64,000 nt of DNA, taken from assembly GCF_036288925.1 (NCBI RefSeq), contig NZ_CP127167.1, positions 1,116,001 to 1,180,000 on the forward strand. The letters run 5' to 3'. The notes below the pieces were generated by a model. It did no database searches, was not told the DNA's origin, and saw nothing but the letters and a program-made list of their open reading frames with translations. Both the position numbers and the translations under genes were made by a program. Below, piece by piece: positions 8,933 to 19,081 of this stretch. The DNA is from Haemophilus parainfluenzae. Lineage in GTDB: Bacteria > Pseudomonadota > Gammaproteobacteria > Enterobacterales > Pasteurellaceae. Positions within the stretch are counted from its first letter, which is position 1; every line of letters begins with the position of its first letter.

Positions 8933-11737
8933 ATGAAAAGAATGTTAATCAATGCGACTCAAAAAGAAGAGTTGCGCGTTGCGTTGGTCGATGGCCAGCG
9001 TTTATTCGACTTGGATATTGAAAGTCCGGGTCATGAACAGAAAAAAGCCAATATTTACAAAGGGAAAATCACTCGCGTAGAGCCGAGTTTAGAAGCTGCC
9101 TTTGTGGATTATGGTGCAGAGCGCCATGGCTTCCTTCCTTTAAAAGAAATTGCCCGCGAATATTTCCCTGCTGATTATGTATTCCAAGGTCGTCCAAATA
9201 TCCGTGATATTTTGACTGAAGGTCAAGAAGTGATCGTTCAGGTGAACAAGGAAGAGCGTGGCAATAAAGGCGCAGCCTTAACCACTTTTGTTTCCCTTGC
9301 CGGTAGTTATTTGGTGATTATGCCAAACAATCCGCGTGCAGGTGGCATCTCTCGCCGTATTGAAGGCGATGAACGTATCGAATTAAAAGAAGCATTGAGT
9401 TCTTTAGATGTACCAGAAGGCGTAGGTCTTATCGTGCGTACAGCGGGTGTAGGTAAATCACCAGAAGAATTACAATGGGACTTAAAAGTACTGTTGCATC
9501 ATTGGGAAGCGATTAAACAAGCTTCACAAAGTCGTCCGGCGCCATTCTTAATCCACCAAGAAAGTGATGTGATTGTTCGTGCGATCCGTGATTACTTGCG
9601 TCGTGATATCGGTGAGATCTTAATTGATAGCCCGAAAGTATTTGAAAAAGCGAAAGCACACATCAAACTTGTGCGTCCAGATTTCATCAATCGTGTGAAA
9701 CTGTATCAAGGCGAAGTGCCGCTATTTAGCCACTATCAAATTGAATCTCAAATTGAATCCGCCTTCCAACGTGAAGTACGTTTACCTTCTGGTGGTTCGA
9801 TTGTGATCGATGTGACAGAAGCGTTAACAGCGATTGATATCAACTCGGCGCGTTCAACTCGTGGTGGTGATATTGAAGAAACAGCATTAAATACCAACCT
9901 TGAAGCGGCGGATGAAATTGCTCGTCAATTACGTTTACGTGACTTAGGTGGCTTAGTGGTTATCGACTTCATCGATATGACACCTGTTCGTCACCAACGT
10001 GAAGTAGAAAACCGTATCCGTGATGCCGTGCGTCAAGACCGTGCTAGAATTCAAATTAGCCGTATTTCTCGCTTCGGTTTGTTGGAAATGTCACGTCAGC
10101 GTTTAAGCCCATCATTAGGTGAGTCTTCTCACCATGTTTGCCCACGCTGTCAAGGTACGGGTAAAGTGCGTGATAACGAAAGTTTATCACTTTCTATCTT
10201 ACGTTTAATCGAAGAAGAAGCGTTAAAAGAAAACACCAAACAAGTACACACTATCGTGCCTGTACAAATTGCATCTTACTTACTTAACGAAAAACGTAAA
10301 GCTGTTCATAGCATCGAAAAACGTCATGATGTTGATATTATCGTCGTGCCAAATGAAGCGATGGAAACGCCACATTTCAGCGTATTCCGTGTACGTGAAG
10401 GCGAAGAGCTAAATGAATTAAGCTATAACTTAACCAAATTCCATGATGCACAAGACGATACATTTGTACCAGAAGAGTCTCTTGTTTCTCGCAACATTGA
10501 AACTGCAGCCGTGACCTCTGAGCAAGTGGTGGAAAGTGCAGCAGTATCTTTATCGATTCCAACAGCTGCACCAGCACCAGTTGAGCGTAAATCGGAAGAA
10601 CCATCATTGTTTGCGAAAATTGTTGCCGCAATTAAAGGTTTATTTGCTTCTGAACCAAAAGAAGAAGAGAAAAATCAAAATAACCGCAACAATCGTAACA
10701 ACAACCGTAATAATCGCCGCAATCAAGATCGTCGTAATAATCGCCGTTCTCGCAATAACGAAAACAACGATAATGCGAAAAATACAGATGAAGAAAATGC
10801 GCGTCCAACTCGCGAGCGTGTAAATAATCGTCGCAATCGTCGTAATGCGAATGAAGAAGTGACATCTGAAAGTGCGGTTAATTTAGCGAATGTTTCTGAT
10901 GATAATCGTCAAGAAGAAAAAGCAGAGAAACCGGTAGCAGAGCGTCGTCAACGTCGTGATTTACGTAAACGTGTTCGTATTGAGGATAATACAAATAACA
11001 TCAATGAGAATGTTATTGAGGCCGTTGAAGTTCCTGTGATTAAAAATGAAGTGGTTGAAAATAACACTGTTGATAATACAGAAAATAAACCTCGTCAAGA
11101 ACGTCAGCGACGTACTCCACGTCATTTGCGTACATCGAATAATCAACGTCGTCGTCGTAATGAAGTGAAGTCACCAATGCCATTATTTGCGGCAGTTGCT
11201 TCACCTGAATTAGCAAGCGGTAAAGTTTGTGTCGATTATTCTGTTGTAAATGCAGCGAAAGAAAGCAATTTCTTATCTGTGGATGAATTGCTTGAGCAAG
11301 AAAAAACGAAAAAAGGTGTGATCACGCCTGCAACGGGTATTGTCGTGGAAGAAAAACCGGTAAAAACTCAACCGGCTTTAGATTTCATTACTCAACCGGC
11401 AAATGAAGCAGTGCAACAGAAAGTGCAAGAATCATTAGAACGCTTGCATCATAAATCAGAGCCGGTTGCTCAAGTCGAAACAGCTGAAGTTGAACCGCAA
11501 GAAAAAGCAGAATTCGTTCGCTCTTATGTGTTTACAGGTCGTGCAGGTACCATTTCAGCAGTACAGCACACTAAAGCAGCGATGACATTAGCGAAAGCAC
11601 CAGATGAAGAGTCCAAACCATTCCCAATTGTAAAATGGACGGAGTCTCGTTATTACTTTAACGGTAAAGGCGCCGCAGGCCATCATAGTGCAATTAGCCA
11701 TATTTATTCTGAAGCGACACAAGCGAAAGCAGAGTAA
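8933..11737 (+). CDS. rne: Ribonuclease E
   Basis: Essential endoribonuclease and scaffold of the RNA degradosome. I start at the ATG at 8933 ([16 protein letters not shown] matches E. coli); the TTG at 8927 only adds two residues. The N-terminal half has the S1 domain, the DNase I-like catalytic site (aspartates in [15 protein letters not shown] and VVIDFIDM) and the zinc-link CPRCQGTG. The C-terminal half is unstructured: a membrane-anchor-like stretch around [14 protein letters not shown], a long Arg/Asn-rich RNA-binding tract, and a conserved end [11 protein letters not shown] that resembles the PNPase-binding tail of E. coli RNase E. 934 residues. Confidence 0.96.
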   Translation: MKRMLINATQKEELRVALVDGQRLFDLDIESPGHEQKKANIYKGKITRVEPSLEAAFVDYGAERHGFLPLKEIAREYFPADYVFQGRPNIRDILTEGQEVIVQVNKEERGNKGAALTTFVSLAGSYLVIMPNNPRAGGISRRIEGDERIELKEALSSLDVPEGVGLIVRTAGVGKSPEELQWDLKVLLHHWEAIKQASQSRPAPFLIHQESDVIVRAIRDYLRRDIGEILIDSPKVFEKAKAHIKLVRPDFINRVKLYQGEVPLFSHYQIESQIESAFQREVRLPSGGSIVIDVTEALTAIDINSARSTRGGDIEETALNTNLEAADEIARQLRLRDLGGLVVIDFIDMTPVRHQREVENRIRDAVRQDRARIQISRISRFGLLEMSRQRLSPSLGESSHHVCPRCQGTGKVRDNESLSLSILRLIEEEALKENTKQVHTIVPVQIASYLLNEKRKAVHSIEKRHDVDIIVVPNEAMETPHFSVFRVREGEELNELSYNLTKFHDAQDDTFVPEESLVSRNIETAAVTSEQVVESAAVSLSIPTAAPAPVERKSEEPSLFAKIVAAIKGLFASEPKEEEKNQNNRNNRNNNRNNRRNQDRRNNRRSRNNENNDNAKNTDEENARPTRERVNNRRNRRNANEEVTSESAVNLANVSDDNRQEEKAEKPVAERRQRRDLRKRVRIEDNTNNINENVIEAVEVPVIKNEVVENNTVDNTENKPRQERQRRTPRHLRTSNNQRRRRNEVKSPMPLFAAVASPELASGKVCVDYSVVNAAKESNFLSVDELLEQEKTKKGVITPATGIVVEEKPVKTQPALDFITQPANEAVQQKVQESLERLHHKSEPVAQVETAEVEPQEKAEFVRSYVFTGRAGTISAVQHTKAAMTLAKAPDEESKPFPIVKWTESRYYFNGKGAAGHHSAISHIYSEATQAKAE

Positions 11738-11751
11738 TATCTCAATAATAA

Positions 11752-11780
11752 AGACGGAGCCAGTAGGTTCCGTTTTTTAT
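11752..11780 (+). terminator. Intrinsic terminator of rne
   Basis: ACGGAGCC (11754-11761) pairs with GGTTCCGT (11766-11773) over a 4-nt loop, followed by six T. Confidence 0.88.
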
Positions 11781-11845
11781 TTTGTGTATTTTTAAAGCAT
11801 TATGATTTAAAAGTAGTCAGTCAGATAATTTTTTTATTTTCTTGC

Positions 11846-11874
11846 TTGACGGGGTGAGGGAAAAAACGTATTAT
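11846..11874 (+). promoter_or_regulatory. Strong sigma-70 promoter for tRNA-Ser
   Basis: TTGACG (11846-11851), a 17-bp spacer and TATTAT (11869-11874) end 18 bases before the tRNA. Confidence 0.78.
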
Positions 11875-11892
11875 TCACCTCGCTTAAATCAC

Positions 11893-11982
11893 GGAGGAAT
11901 GGTCGAGTGGTTGAAGGCACCGGTCTTGAAAACCGGCGAGGGTTTACGCCCTCCGTGAGTTCGAATCTCACTTCCTCCGCCA
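11893..11982 (+). tRNA. tRNA-Ser(TGA)
   Basis: A 90-nt type II tRNA. The acceptor GGAGGAA (11893-11899) pairs with TTCCTCC (11972-11978), followed by G and an encoded CCA. The anticodon stem CCGGT/ACCGG holds loop CTTGAAA with anticodon TGA, reading UCA. The long variable arm GAGGGTTTACGCCCTC and the T-loop GTTCGAATC are typical of serine tRNAs. Confidence 0.97.
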
Positions 11983-11991
11983 TCAAATTCA

Positions 11992-12027
11992 AAAAATCCC
12001 TAAATTGAAAGATTTAGGGATTTTTGC
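11992..12027 (+). terminator. Terminator after tRNA-Ser, possibly shared with priC
   Basis: AAAAATCCCTAAA and TTTAGGGATTTTT form a near-perfect inverted repeat with A and T runs on both sides. It can therefore stop the tRNA transcript and the opposing priC transcript. Confidence 0.88.
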
Positions 12028-12051
12028 TTTTCAGTCTATTTTAAAAAGATC

Positions 12052-12633
12052 TTATTTTTTGACAGCACTGTCTCGAGCCTCTTTAAAAGCAAGGTATTCT
12101 TCTAAGGTCTCAATCGCTTCTAAACATTTTTGTCGGCGTGTTAAATAAATCGCAGCTGTTTGCTTATATATATCTCGTTGAATATCTGTTTGAGCCGTAT
12201 TAGCTTGTGCTTTGGCTTCTCCGTATTTTTCTGTGAGTTGCTGCAAGGCTTCATAATACTTTTCTAGACGCTCTCTAGGAGGGAGACGATGAATGCTATG
12301 TTGTGATTTATTACTTGTAACTGGTTGTTCCGTTTTTTTCGGTTGAATAGCCTTTTTATGCTTGCGATTCATCGCTTCGTTCAAGGCGGTACATTGCCCT
12401 AAAAGATGTTCTGCCATAAATACAATTTGCTCTTCATTTTGATGCGGAATTTTACATAGCTTAGTTAAGCTTTGTTGGATTTCTTTGAGATAAAAACCAA
12501 CGGTTTCAAAATCTTCGGTAAATAAAGTGCGGTTAAATTTCGCATTGATTTTTTTATCGGAGTTAGGTTGATAGGTTTGAGTTAGTTGAAGTACTTTTTG
12601 CTCGAGCGTATTGAGTAATGATTGAATAGACAT
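12052..12633 (-). CDS. priC: Primosomal replication protein PriC
   Basis: Restart protein that helps load DnaB at stalled forks with a nascent-strand gap. The 193-residue protein is basic and mostly helical. It carries the C-terminal PriC pattern LPPRERLEKYYEALQQLTEK followed by RRQKCLEAIETLEEYL. The N-terminal helical part is poorly conserved, as usual in the family. A 15-base gap and a hairpin in the leader separate it from the next gene. Sequence conservation in PriC is low, so confidence is a little below that of its neighbours. Confidence 0.83.
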   Translation of the reverse strand: MSIQSLLNTLEQKVLQLTQTYQPNSDKKINAKFNRTLFTEDFETVGFYLKEIQQSLTKLCKIPHQNEEQIVFMAEHLLGQCTALNEAMNRKHKKAIQPKKTEQPVTSNKSQHSIHRLPPRERLEKYYEALQQLTEKYGEAKAQANTAQTDIQRDIYKQTAAIYLTRRQKCLEAIETLEEYLAFKEARDSAVKK

Positions 12634-12672
12634 AAAAAAATCCCCGCATAATATACGCAGGGATTATAACGA

Positions 12673-14025
12673 TTAAAGGGTCATGGCTGCAATCCAACCG
12701 AATGTTAATAATGGGATATTGTAATGCATAAAAGTTGGTATAACTGAATCCCAAATGTGGTCGTGTTTACCATCCATATTTAAACCGGATGTTGGCCCAA
12801 GTGTGGAGTCAGAAGCCGGTGAACCCGCATCCCCTAGTGCCGCCGCTACACCTACGATAGCCACTGTCGCAAGTGGTGAGAAACCAAAAGAGAGACAAAG
12901 AGGTACATAAATTGAGGTGATAATTGGTACAGTTGAGAAGGAAGAACCAATACCCATAGTAATCAATAACCCAACGAGTAACATTAAGAATGCCGCAACG
13001 CCTTTACTTTGAATCGCACCGGTTGAAAGTGCATCAACTAAATCTTGTACACCACTTGTAGTATTAATGACATTAGCAAAACCAGAAGCTGTAATCATAA
13101 CAAAGCCGATCATCGCCATTAAACGTAAGCCTTGTTGGAAAATGTCATTACTTTCTTTGAGTTTGAAGATACCGAATACACCGAAAATGACTAAACCGAC
13201 TAAACCACCAATAATTGTTGAGCTTGTGAAAAGCTGTGTAGCAAAAGTAGCGACAATAGCAACCGCACTTGCAGTAATTTGAATAGGTGTAATGTTCGCA
13301 ATGTGTTGTTCAATTTCGGTTGTCGTTGGCTCGGTAGTTGTTACTACATATTCACGTGGTTTACGATAGGTAATAAATACAGCAGTGAGTAAACCAAGAA
13401 TCATGCCTGAAACAGGGATAAGCATAGCAAGGGAAACTTCACCTACGCTAGTTTGTAATCCGAGTGGTGCACCAGCAAGATTGATATTTTTGACTAACAC
13501 GCTCTCAATGAAAATTTTTCCAAAACCAACAGGTAAGATCATATAGGTTGCGGTTAAACCAAAGGTAATAATACAGGCCACTGCCCTGCGGTCAATTTTT
13601 AAACGGTTAAAAATAGAAAGTAAAGGCGGTAAAACAATTGGAATAAATGCAATGTGTACTGGTAACAAATTTTGGGATGAAATAGCAAATAAGAGTAAAA
13701 TGCTAAGCAGAATATATTTAAACCACGCTAAATTTTTACCAGTTGGTGTTTTGTTCATTCGGGTAATCATTTTGTAGGCAAGCAAATCAGTAATGCCGGA
13801 TTTTGAAATCGCAATGGCAAATGCACCGAGCATCGCATAGTTCATCGCTACTTCAGCACCACCACCTAAGCCGCCTGTAAAGGTTTCAATGGTTTTAGTT
13901 AAACCCAAGCCACCACCTAAGCCTGCGGTCAGAGCGGAAATCACCAGTGCGATAATCACGTTTAAGCGTAGCAAGCTTAACGCCAGTAGCACGGCAATTG
14001 AAATAACAACGGGATTCGATAACAT
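12673..14025 (-). CDS. YuiF-family transporter, probable histidine permease (annotated by homology as Na+/H+ antiporter)
   Basis: Integral membrane protein of 450 residues with about 11-12 hydrophobic segments and the NhaC-like/YuiF family signature region DAGSPASDSTLGPTSGLN near the C-terminus. It matches the H. influenzae transporter I remember as HI_0325, next to rnt and gloA as here. Homology alone would suggest Na+/H+ exchange. The His-rich leader peptide and attenuator directly upstream show that transcription should respond to histidyl-tRNA charging. Comparative genomics has earlier predicted YuiF-like proteins to be histidine transporters on this kind of evidence. I therefore infer histidine as substrate; transport has not been shown here. 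Confidence 0.82.
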   Translation of the reverse strand: MLSNPVVISIAVLLALSLLRLNVIIALVISALTAGLGGGLGLTKTIETFTGGLGGGAEVAMNYAMLGAFAIAISKSGITDLLAYKMITRMNKTPTGKNLAWFKYILLSILLLFAISSQNLLPVHIAFIPIVLPPLLSIFNRLKIDRRAVACIITFGLTATYMILPVGFGKIFIESVLVKNINLAGAPLGLQTSVGEVSLAMLIPVSGMILGLLTAVFITYRKPREYVVTTTEPTTTEIEQHIANITPIQITASAVAIVATFATQLFTSSTIIGGLVGLVIFGVFGIFKLKESNDIFQQGLRLMAMIGFVMITASGFANVINTTSGVQDLVDALSTGAIQSKGVAAFLMLLVGLLITMGIGSSFSTVPIITSIYVPLCLSFGFSPLATVAIVGVAAALGDAGSPASDSTLGPTSGLNMDGKHDHIWDSVIPTFMHYNIPLLTFGWIAAMTL

Positions 14026-14121
14026 ATTGTTGTTCCTTATTAATTAAAAGAAAAAGGTCGCATAAAAGAAAATTGATTTAAGGTTAAATGTCGCATAGTT
14101 ATAAACTCCTGTAATTGGTAA

Positions 14122-14157
14122 TAAAACAAAACCCCTCGAAAGTTGCCTTCCGAGGGG
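14122..14157 (-). terminator. Attenuator terminator (segments E:F) of the his leader
   Basis: On the minus strand CCCCTCGGAA pairs with TTTCGAGGGG (14157-14132) with a 6-nt loop. It is followed by TTTTGTTTTAT. It lies between the leader peptide and the transporter gene. Confidence 0.92.
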
Positions 14158-14237
14158 TAAGATTTTTTTGATCTTTATCTTGTCAGCTCGGAAGAAATCT
14201 TCCAAGCACGCCAACAGCCTGAAAGATTATTCAGTTG
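14130..14237 (-). promoter_or_regulatory. Histidine-type attenuator with six alternating pairing segments
   Basis: Segments in transcript order: A CAACTGAA (14237-14230), B TTTCAGGCTGTTG (14224-14212), C GCTTGGAAGA (14207-14198), D TCTTCCGAG (14195-14187), E (14157-14147), F (14141-14132). A can pair with B, B with C (CAGGC/GCTTG), C with D, D with E (8 bp, CTTCCGAG/CTCGGAAG), and E with F (terminator). A ribosome stalled on the His codons would mask A, favour B:C and D:E, and so prevent E:F. This is the logic of the enterobacterial hisL attenuator. Confidence 0.85.
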
Positions 14238-14271
14238 AATGACGATGATGGTGACGAAGGATAAAGTTCAT
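14227..14271 (-). CDS. Histidine leader peptide
   Basis: Short open frame coding MNFILRHHHRHSTE, with His at positions 7, 8, 9 and 11 and stop TAA at 14229-14227. Four His in 14 residues, followed by mutually exclusive hairpins and a terminator, identify a regulatory leader rather than a functional protein. It precedes the YuiF-type transporter by about 200 bases. It is too short for usual gene calling. Confidence 0.9.
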   Translation of the reverse strand: MNFILRHHHRHSTE

Positions 14272-14367
14272 TTGAAACTCGCTTATTTAGATAACTAAAT
14301 TGAACTATTTTTTAAAATACGGTAAAGCGAAAACGATTGCAAGTTTTTTCTAGAAAAATTTTAAAAA

Positions 14368-15057
14368 TTAAAGTGCGGTCTGATTTTCAGCTGTTTTTTC
14401 CGTTTCATTTGTTTGAGCAATATGTGGGAATCCCCCGAGATCTTTTAAATGATTCACCATATAGCAAAATAATTCGGCCGTACGTTCAGTATCATAGAGC
14501 GCAGAGTGTGCTTGTTTGCCATCAAAAGGAATTTTTGCCGCTTGGCATGCTTTGACGAGCACCGTTTGGCCAAACATAAAACCGGCAAGCGTTGCCGTAT
14601 CAAACATCCCAAAAGGGTGGAATGGATTGCGTTTTACGCCCGTACGTTCAGCCGCCGCCATCACGAAACTTTGGTCAAAAGTGGCATTGTGCGCTACGAT
14701 GATAGAGCGCTGACATTCTGCATCTTTTTGTCCACGACGCACCATTTGGAATAACCCCGTGATGGCGTCTAATTCAGATACGGCTCCACGCAATGGATTG
14801 TGAATATCAATTCCATTAAATTTGAGTGATTCGGGATTAATATTCGCCCCTTCAAATGGTTCAATATGAAAATGGCATTTTTGATCAGGTTGCAAATTGC
14901 CATTTTCATCCATTTTTAAGGTGATTGCCGCAAGTTCTAAAAGTGCATCTTTTTTTGCATCAAATCCTGCTGTTTCTACATCAATAATAACGGGGAAGTA
15001 CCCGCGAAAACGATTTTTTAATTGGTGGTGATAAGGGATTTCTTGAGAATTGGACAT
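14368..15057 (-). CDS. rnt: Ribonuclease T
   Basis: 3'-5' exoribonuclease that trims tRNA and other stable RNA ends and acts in tRNA CCA turnover. The 229 residues carry the DEDDh exonuclease motifs: Exo [12 protein letters not shown], Exo II around [11 protein letters not shown] and Exo [16 protein letters not shown]. Together these supply the acidic residues and the catalytic His. A USS overlaps the C-terminal coding end (14371). gloA lies 74 bases upstream on the same strand. Confidence 0.95.
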   Translation of the reverse strand: MSNSQEIPYHHQLKNRFRGYFPVIIDVETAGFDAKKDALLELAAITLKMDENGNLQPDQKCHFHIEPFEGANINPESLKFNGIDIHNPLRGAVSELDAITGLFQMVRRGQKDAECQRSIIVAHNATFDQSFVMAAAERTGVKRNPFHPFGMFDTATLAGFMFGQTVLVKACQAAKIPFDGKQAHSALYDTERTAELFCYMVNHLKDLGGFPHIAQTNETEKTAENQTAL

Positions 15058-15130
15058 ATTTTATCCTTTAAAATGAATGACGCAGGTAACCCTGCGTTAT
15101 AAAAGAGCGAAAAATCAACTGCACTTTTAA

Positions 15131-15538
15131 TTAATTGCCTAGACCAGATTTTGAACTTTTATTTTCGATAAATTCAATTTTATAGCCATCTGGATCTTCA
15201 ACGAAGGCAATAACGGTTGTACCACCTTTAACTGGGCCGGGTTCGCGAGTCACTTTACCACCACTTGCACGAACTGCTTCACAAATAGCATAAATATCAT
15301 CAACGCCGATAGCAATATGTCCATATGCTGTACCTTGTTCATATTTATCTACGCCCCAGTTGTATGTTAATTCAATTTCTGCAGCGCTTGCGCCATCTTC
15401 GTAACCTAAAAAAGCAAGCGTATATTTATATTCAGGGTTTTCACTCGTACGCAATAAACGCATACCTAAAACATCTTGATAAAACTTAATAGAGCGGTCT
15501 AAATCACCTACTCGAAGCATCGTGTGTAAAATTTGCAT
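15131..15538 (-). CDS. gloA: Lactoylglutathione lyase (glyoxalase I)
   Basis: Converts the hemithioacetal of methylglyoxal and glutathione to S-lactoylglutathione. The 135-residue single-domain protein has the VOC fold repeated twice. The nickel ligands are visible as His in LHTMLRV (near 5), Glu in AAEIELTYN (near 56), His in YGHIAIGV (near 74) and Glu in YKIEFIE (near 122). Length and metal site are those of the bacterial Ni-type enzyme. Confidence 0.96.
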   Translation of the reverse strand: MQILHTMLRVGDLDRSIKFYQDVLGMRLLRTSENPEYKYTLAFLGYEDGASAAEIELTYNWGVDKYEQGTAYGHIAIGVDDIYAICEAVRASGGKVTREPGPVKGGTTVIAFVEDPDGYKIEFIENKSSKSGLGN

Positions 15539-15633
15539 TTTGTTTTCCTCTTTTCTATTTGGGTGTTGGGCGATTATAGCATAGAAATTGGTTGCTTCTA
15601 TTGCAAGATATAACTTGCTTTCTAGGATTTGGT

Positions 15634-16395
<762 letters not shown>

Positions 16396-16490
16396 TTAGA
16401 TAAAATGTAAAAAACTGCGGTCATTTTAGTGAAAGTTTTTAAAGGATCAAATAAATTTCGCTTTTCAATTTAAAAGGCATGTCTTTTTCC

Positions 16491-16497
16491 GTATAAT
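16491..16497 (+). promoter_or_regulatory. -10 box of the aspS promoter
   Basis: A perfect TATAAT at 16492-16497 lies about 47 bases before aspS. The region 17-18 bp upstream (TTTAAA, about 16469) is a weak -35. Confidence 0.5.
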
Positions 16498-16543
16498 CAA
16501 CGCGTTAATTATCCATTTTTAGAAAAATGAAAGGAATATAGAA

Positions 16544-18310
16544 ATGATGCGTACACATTATTGCGGTGCATTAAACCGCAACCATATTGGACAAGAAGTA
16601 ACATTAAGCGGTTGGGTTCACCGTCGTCGCGATTTAGGTGGTTTAATTTTTATTGATATGCGTGATCGCGATGGTGTCGTACAAGTTTGTTTTGACCCGA
16701 AATATCAAGAAGCCTTAACCGCAGCTTCAGGCTTACGTAATGAATTTTGTATTCAAATTAAAGGTGAAGTAATCGCGCGTCCTGACAATCAAATTAATAA
16801 AAATATGGCGACAGGCGAAGTGGAAGTATTAGCGAAAGAATTACGCATCTACAACGCTTCTGACGTTTTACCATTAGATTTCAACCAAAATAACACCGAA
16901 GAACAACGTTTAAAATATCGTTATTTAGATTTACGTCGCCCAGAAATGGCACAACGTTTGAAAACCCGTGCGAAAATCACGAGCTTTGTACGTCGTTTTA
17001 TGGATGACAACGGTTTCCTTGATATTGAAACCCCAATGCTTACCAAAGCAACGCCAGAAGGTGCGCGTGACTATTTAGTGCCAAGTCGTGTACATAAAGG
17101 CAAATTCTATGCCTTGCCGCAATCACCACAGCTTTTCAAACAGCTTCTCATGATGTCTGGTTTTGATCGTTATTATCAAATTGTGAAATGTTTCCGTGAT
17201 GAAGATTTACGTGCAGATCGTCAGCCTGAATTTACCCAAATCGATGTGGAAACTTCTTTCTTAACTGCGCCAGAAGTACGTGAGATCATGGAACGCATGG
17301 TACACGGTTTATGGCAAAACATCATTGGTGTGGATTTAGGTAAATTCCCACAAATGACCTGGCAAGAAGCAATGACTCGTTTTGGTTCAGATAAACCAGA
17401 TTTGCGTAACCCGCTTGAATTAGTCGATGTGGCAGATATCGTTAAAGATGTTGAATTTAAAGTATTTAATGAGCCAGCAAACAATCCAAACGGCCGTGTG
17501 GCAGTCATTCGTGTACCAAATGGTACTGAAATCACTCGTAAACAAATTGATGAATATACACAATTTGTGGGTATTTACGGTGCAAAAGGTTTGGCTTGGG
17601 CGAAAGTAAATGACATTAATGCAGGCCTTGAAGGCGTACAAAGCCCGATCGCAAAATTCTTAAATGAAGAGGTATGGAAAGCGTTAGCTGAACGTGTGAA
17701 AGCTCAAACTGGCGATATCTTATTCTTCGGTGCAGATAAATGGCAAACCACCACTGATGCAATGGGTGCATTACGTTTGAAATTAGGTCGTGATCTTGGC
17801 TTAACTCGTTTAGACGAATGGCAACCACTTTGGGTAATTGATTTCCCAATGTTTGAACGTGACGATGAAGGTAATCTTGCAGCAATGCATCACCCATTCA
17901 CTTCACCAAAAGATTTTACGCCAGAACAATTAGAAGCGAATCCAACCGATGCGGTAGCAAATGCTTACGATATGGTGATCAATGGCTATGAAGTAGGTGG
18001 TGGTTCTGTTCGTATTTTCGATCCGAAAATGCAACAAACCGTGTTCCGTATTCTTGGTATTAACGAACAAGAACAACGCGAAAAATTCGGTTTCTTATTG
18101 GATGCATTAAAATTCGGTACACCGCCACATGCTGGTCTAGCATTTGGTTTAGACCGTTTAACCATGCTTTTAACAGGCACTGAAAATATCCGTGATGTGA
18201 TTGCATTCCCGAAAACAACGGCAGCAGCATGTTTAATGACAGAGGCACCAAGTTTTGCGAATCCGCAGGCTCTAGCTGAGTTGAGTATTGCAGTGACGAA
18301 AGCTGAGTAG
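16544..18310 (+). CDS. aspS: Aspartyl-tRNA synthetase
   Basis: Charges tRNA-Asp. The 588 residues comprise an N-terminal OB-fold anticodon-binding domain (about 1-105), the class II catalytic core with motif 2 [18 protein letters not shown], the bacterial GAD insertion in the middle, and C-terminal motif 3 GLAFGLDRL. The first two codons are both [14 protein letters not shown] starting at 16547 matches E. coli better. RBS AAAGGAA lies just upstream. It is an ordinary discriminating bacterial AspRS. Confidence 0.97.
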   Translation: MMRTHYCGALNRNHIGQEVTLSGWVHRRRDLGGLIFIDMRDRDGVVQVCFDPKYQEALTAASGLRNEFCIQIKGEVIARPDNQINKNMATGEVEVLAKELRIYNASDVLPLDFNQNNTEEQRLKYRYLDLRRPEMAQRLKTRAKITSFVRRFMDDNGFLDIETPMLTKATPEGARDYLVPSRVHKGKFYALPQSPQLFKQLLMMSGFDRYYQIVKCFRDEDLRADRQPEFTQIDVETSFLTAPEVREIMERMVHGLWQNIIGVDLGKFPQMTWQEAMTRFGSDKPDLRNPLELVDVADIVKDVEFKVFNEPANNPNGRVAVIRVPNGTEITRKQIDEYTQFVGIYGAKGLAWAKVNDINAGLEGVQSPIAKFLNEEVWKALAERVKAQTGDILFFGADKWQTTTDAMGALRLKLGRDLGLTRLDEWQPLWVIDFPMFERDDEGNLAAMHHPFTSPKDFTPEQLEANPTDAVANAYDMVINGYEVGGGSVRIFDPKMQQTVFRILGINEQEQREKFGFLLDALKFGTPPHAGLAFGLDRLTMLLTGTENIRDVIAFPKTTAAACLMTEAPSFANPQALAELSIAVTKAE

Positions 18311-18337
18311 TTTTTCCAATATTTAAACATAAAGTAA

Positions 18338-18365
18338 GTGCGGCCAATTGTGGCCGTATTTTTGT
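18338..18365 (+). terminator. Terminator of aspS
   Basis: TGCGGCCA-ATTG-TGGCCG (18340-18356) forms a GC-rich stem followed by TATTTTT. One arm resembles a decayed USS (aagtgcggcc). Confidence 0.75.
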
Positions 18366-18374
18366 GGAGAAAAA

Positions 18375-18772
18375 ATGAAAAGACCTATACCTATTACTAT
18401 ACTTAGCTATATCATCATAATTGCTAATATTGTGCTTGTCACAGTAGCTCTAGTTGGCACATATAACTTATTTCAAAGAATAGAGTTGCTTTGTCAGGGG
18501 CGATTATCTCTAATCTATTAGAGACTTTATCTTACACTACTATAGGTATAATAAGTGCTATTGCGTTACTCAAAGGAAAGGATTGGGCTCGCTTTGTTTT
18601 GCTTTTTAGTGCGATTCCTAAGATAATTTATTACTCTTTTACTATTTTTCTTATTGAAGATGATTATGAAAAGCTGGGATTTGTTCTCATCATATTATTG
18701 TTCAGTTTTATCATGATCTATTTTCTATTCAACAATAAGGCAGCGTTATTTTTTACTCAAAATAAAGGATAA
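18375..18772 (+). pseudogene. Small four-helix-like membrane protein gene split by a frameshift
   Basis: An ATG at 18375 with RBS GGAG (18367-18370) starts a hydrophobic frame (MKRPIPITILSYIIIIANIV...) that stops at 18521 after 48 codons. A second frame, open from 18467 and continuing to 18772, carries the remaining hydrophobic helices (LLETLSYTTIGIISAIALLKGKDWARFVLL...). Joined near 18470-18490 they would give one protein of about 130 residues with four membrane segments. The GKDWARFVL pattern after a helix is common in small integral membrane proteins of unknown function. It is either a real frameshift or a sequencing error in this copy. No function is assigned. Confidence 0.6.
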
Positions 18773-18820
18773 TGATTTTATTCAGTGGAATAAATAATAA
18801 GATAAAAATAATCTTTTGTA

Positions 18821-18865
18821 AGGTGCGGTCAAAAATTCAACTGATTTTGACCGCACTTTCTTTTT
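18821..18865 (+). terminator. USS-pair terminator after the split membrane-protein gene
   Basis: GTGCGGTCAAAA (18823-18834) pairs with TTTTGACCGCAC (18845-18856), then TTTCTTTTT. The left USS copy has one mismatch (AAGGTGCGGT). Confidence 0.88.
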
Positions 18866-19081
18866 ATTGAAAAAATTTTATTTACTTAAAAACATCCGTT
18901 TTTTGGTATGAACACTGGGGAAATTTATTTGTTTTAGAGTTATATTCTGAGATTTTAAAATAATTAGATTTTTATTTTTTATTAGTGCTTTTACATGGAT
19001 TTTATTGACTTTACTCAAGGATAAAATTCTATTATAAATAAGGCCTTTTCGATTTATGATTAATTTATAAGAGAACATTTT
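18866..19081 (+). promoter_or_regulatory. AT-rich leader of the Nramp-like gene
   Basis: No gene is supported here; the minus-strand frame is a low-complexity AT shadow. A TTGACT at 19005-19010 with TATTAT at 19030-19035 (19-bp spacer) is a possible promoter. No metal riboswitch or clear operator was recognised. Confidence 0.35.

Noticed and set aside
10377..10865. Open frames on both strands inside the rne C-terminal tract
   Set aside because: Low-complexity shadows of the Arg/Asn-rich tail of RNase E.
18878..19078. 66-codon minus-strand frame upstream of the Nramp gene
   Set aside because: AT-rich, Lys/Ile/Asn-dominated, no recognisable domain; it covers the likely promoter region of the divergent gene.
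18866..19081. Metal riboswitch upstream of the Nramp-like gene
   Set aside because: No conserved yybP-ykoY or M-box core could be recognised in this AT-rich stretch.
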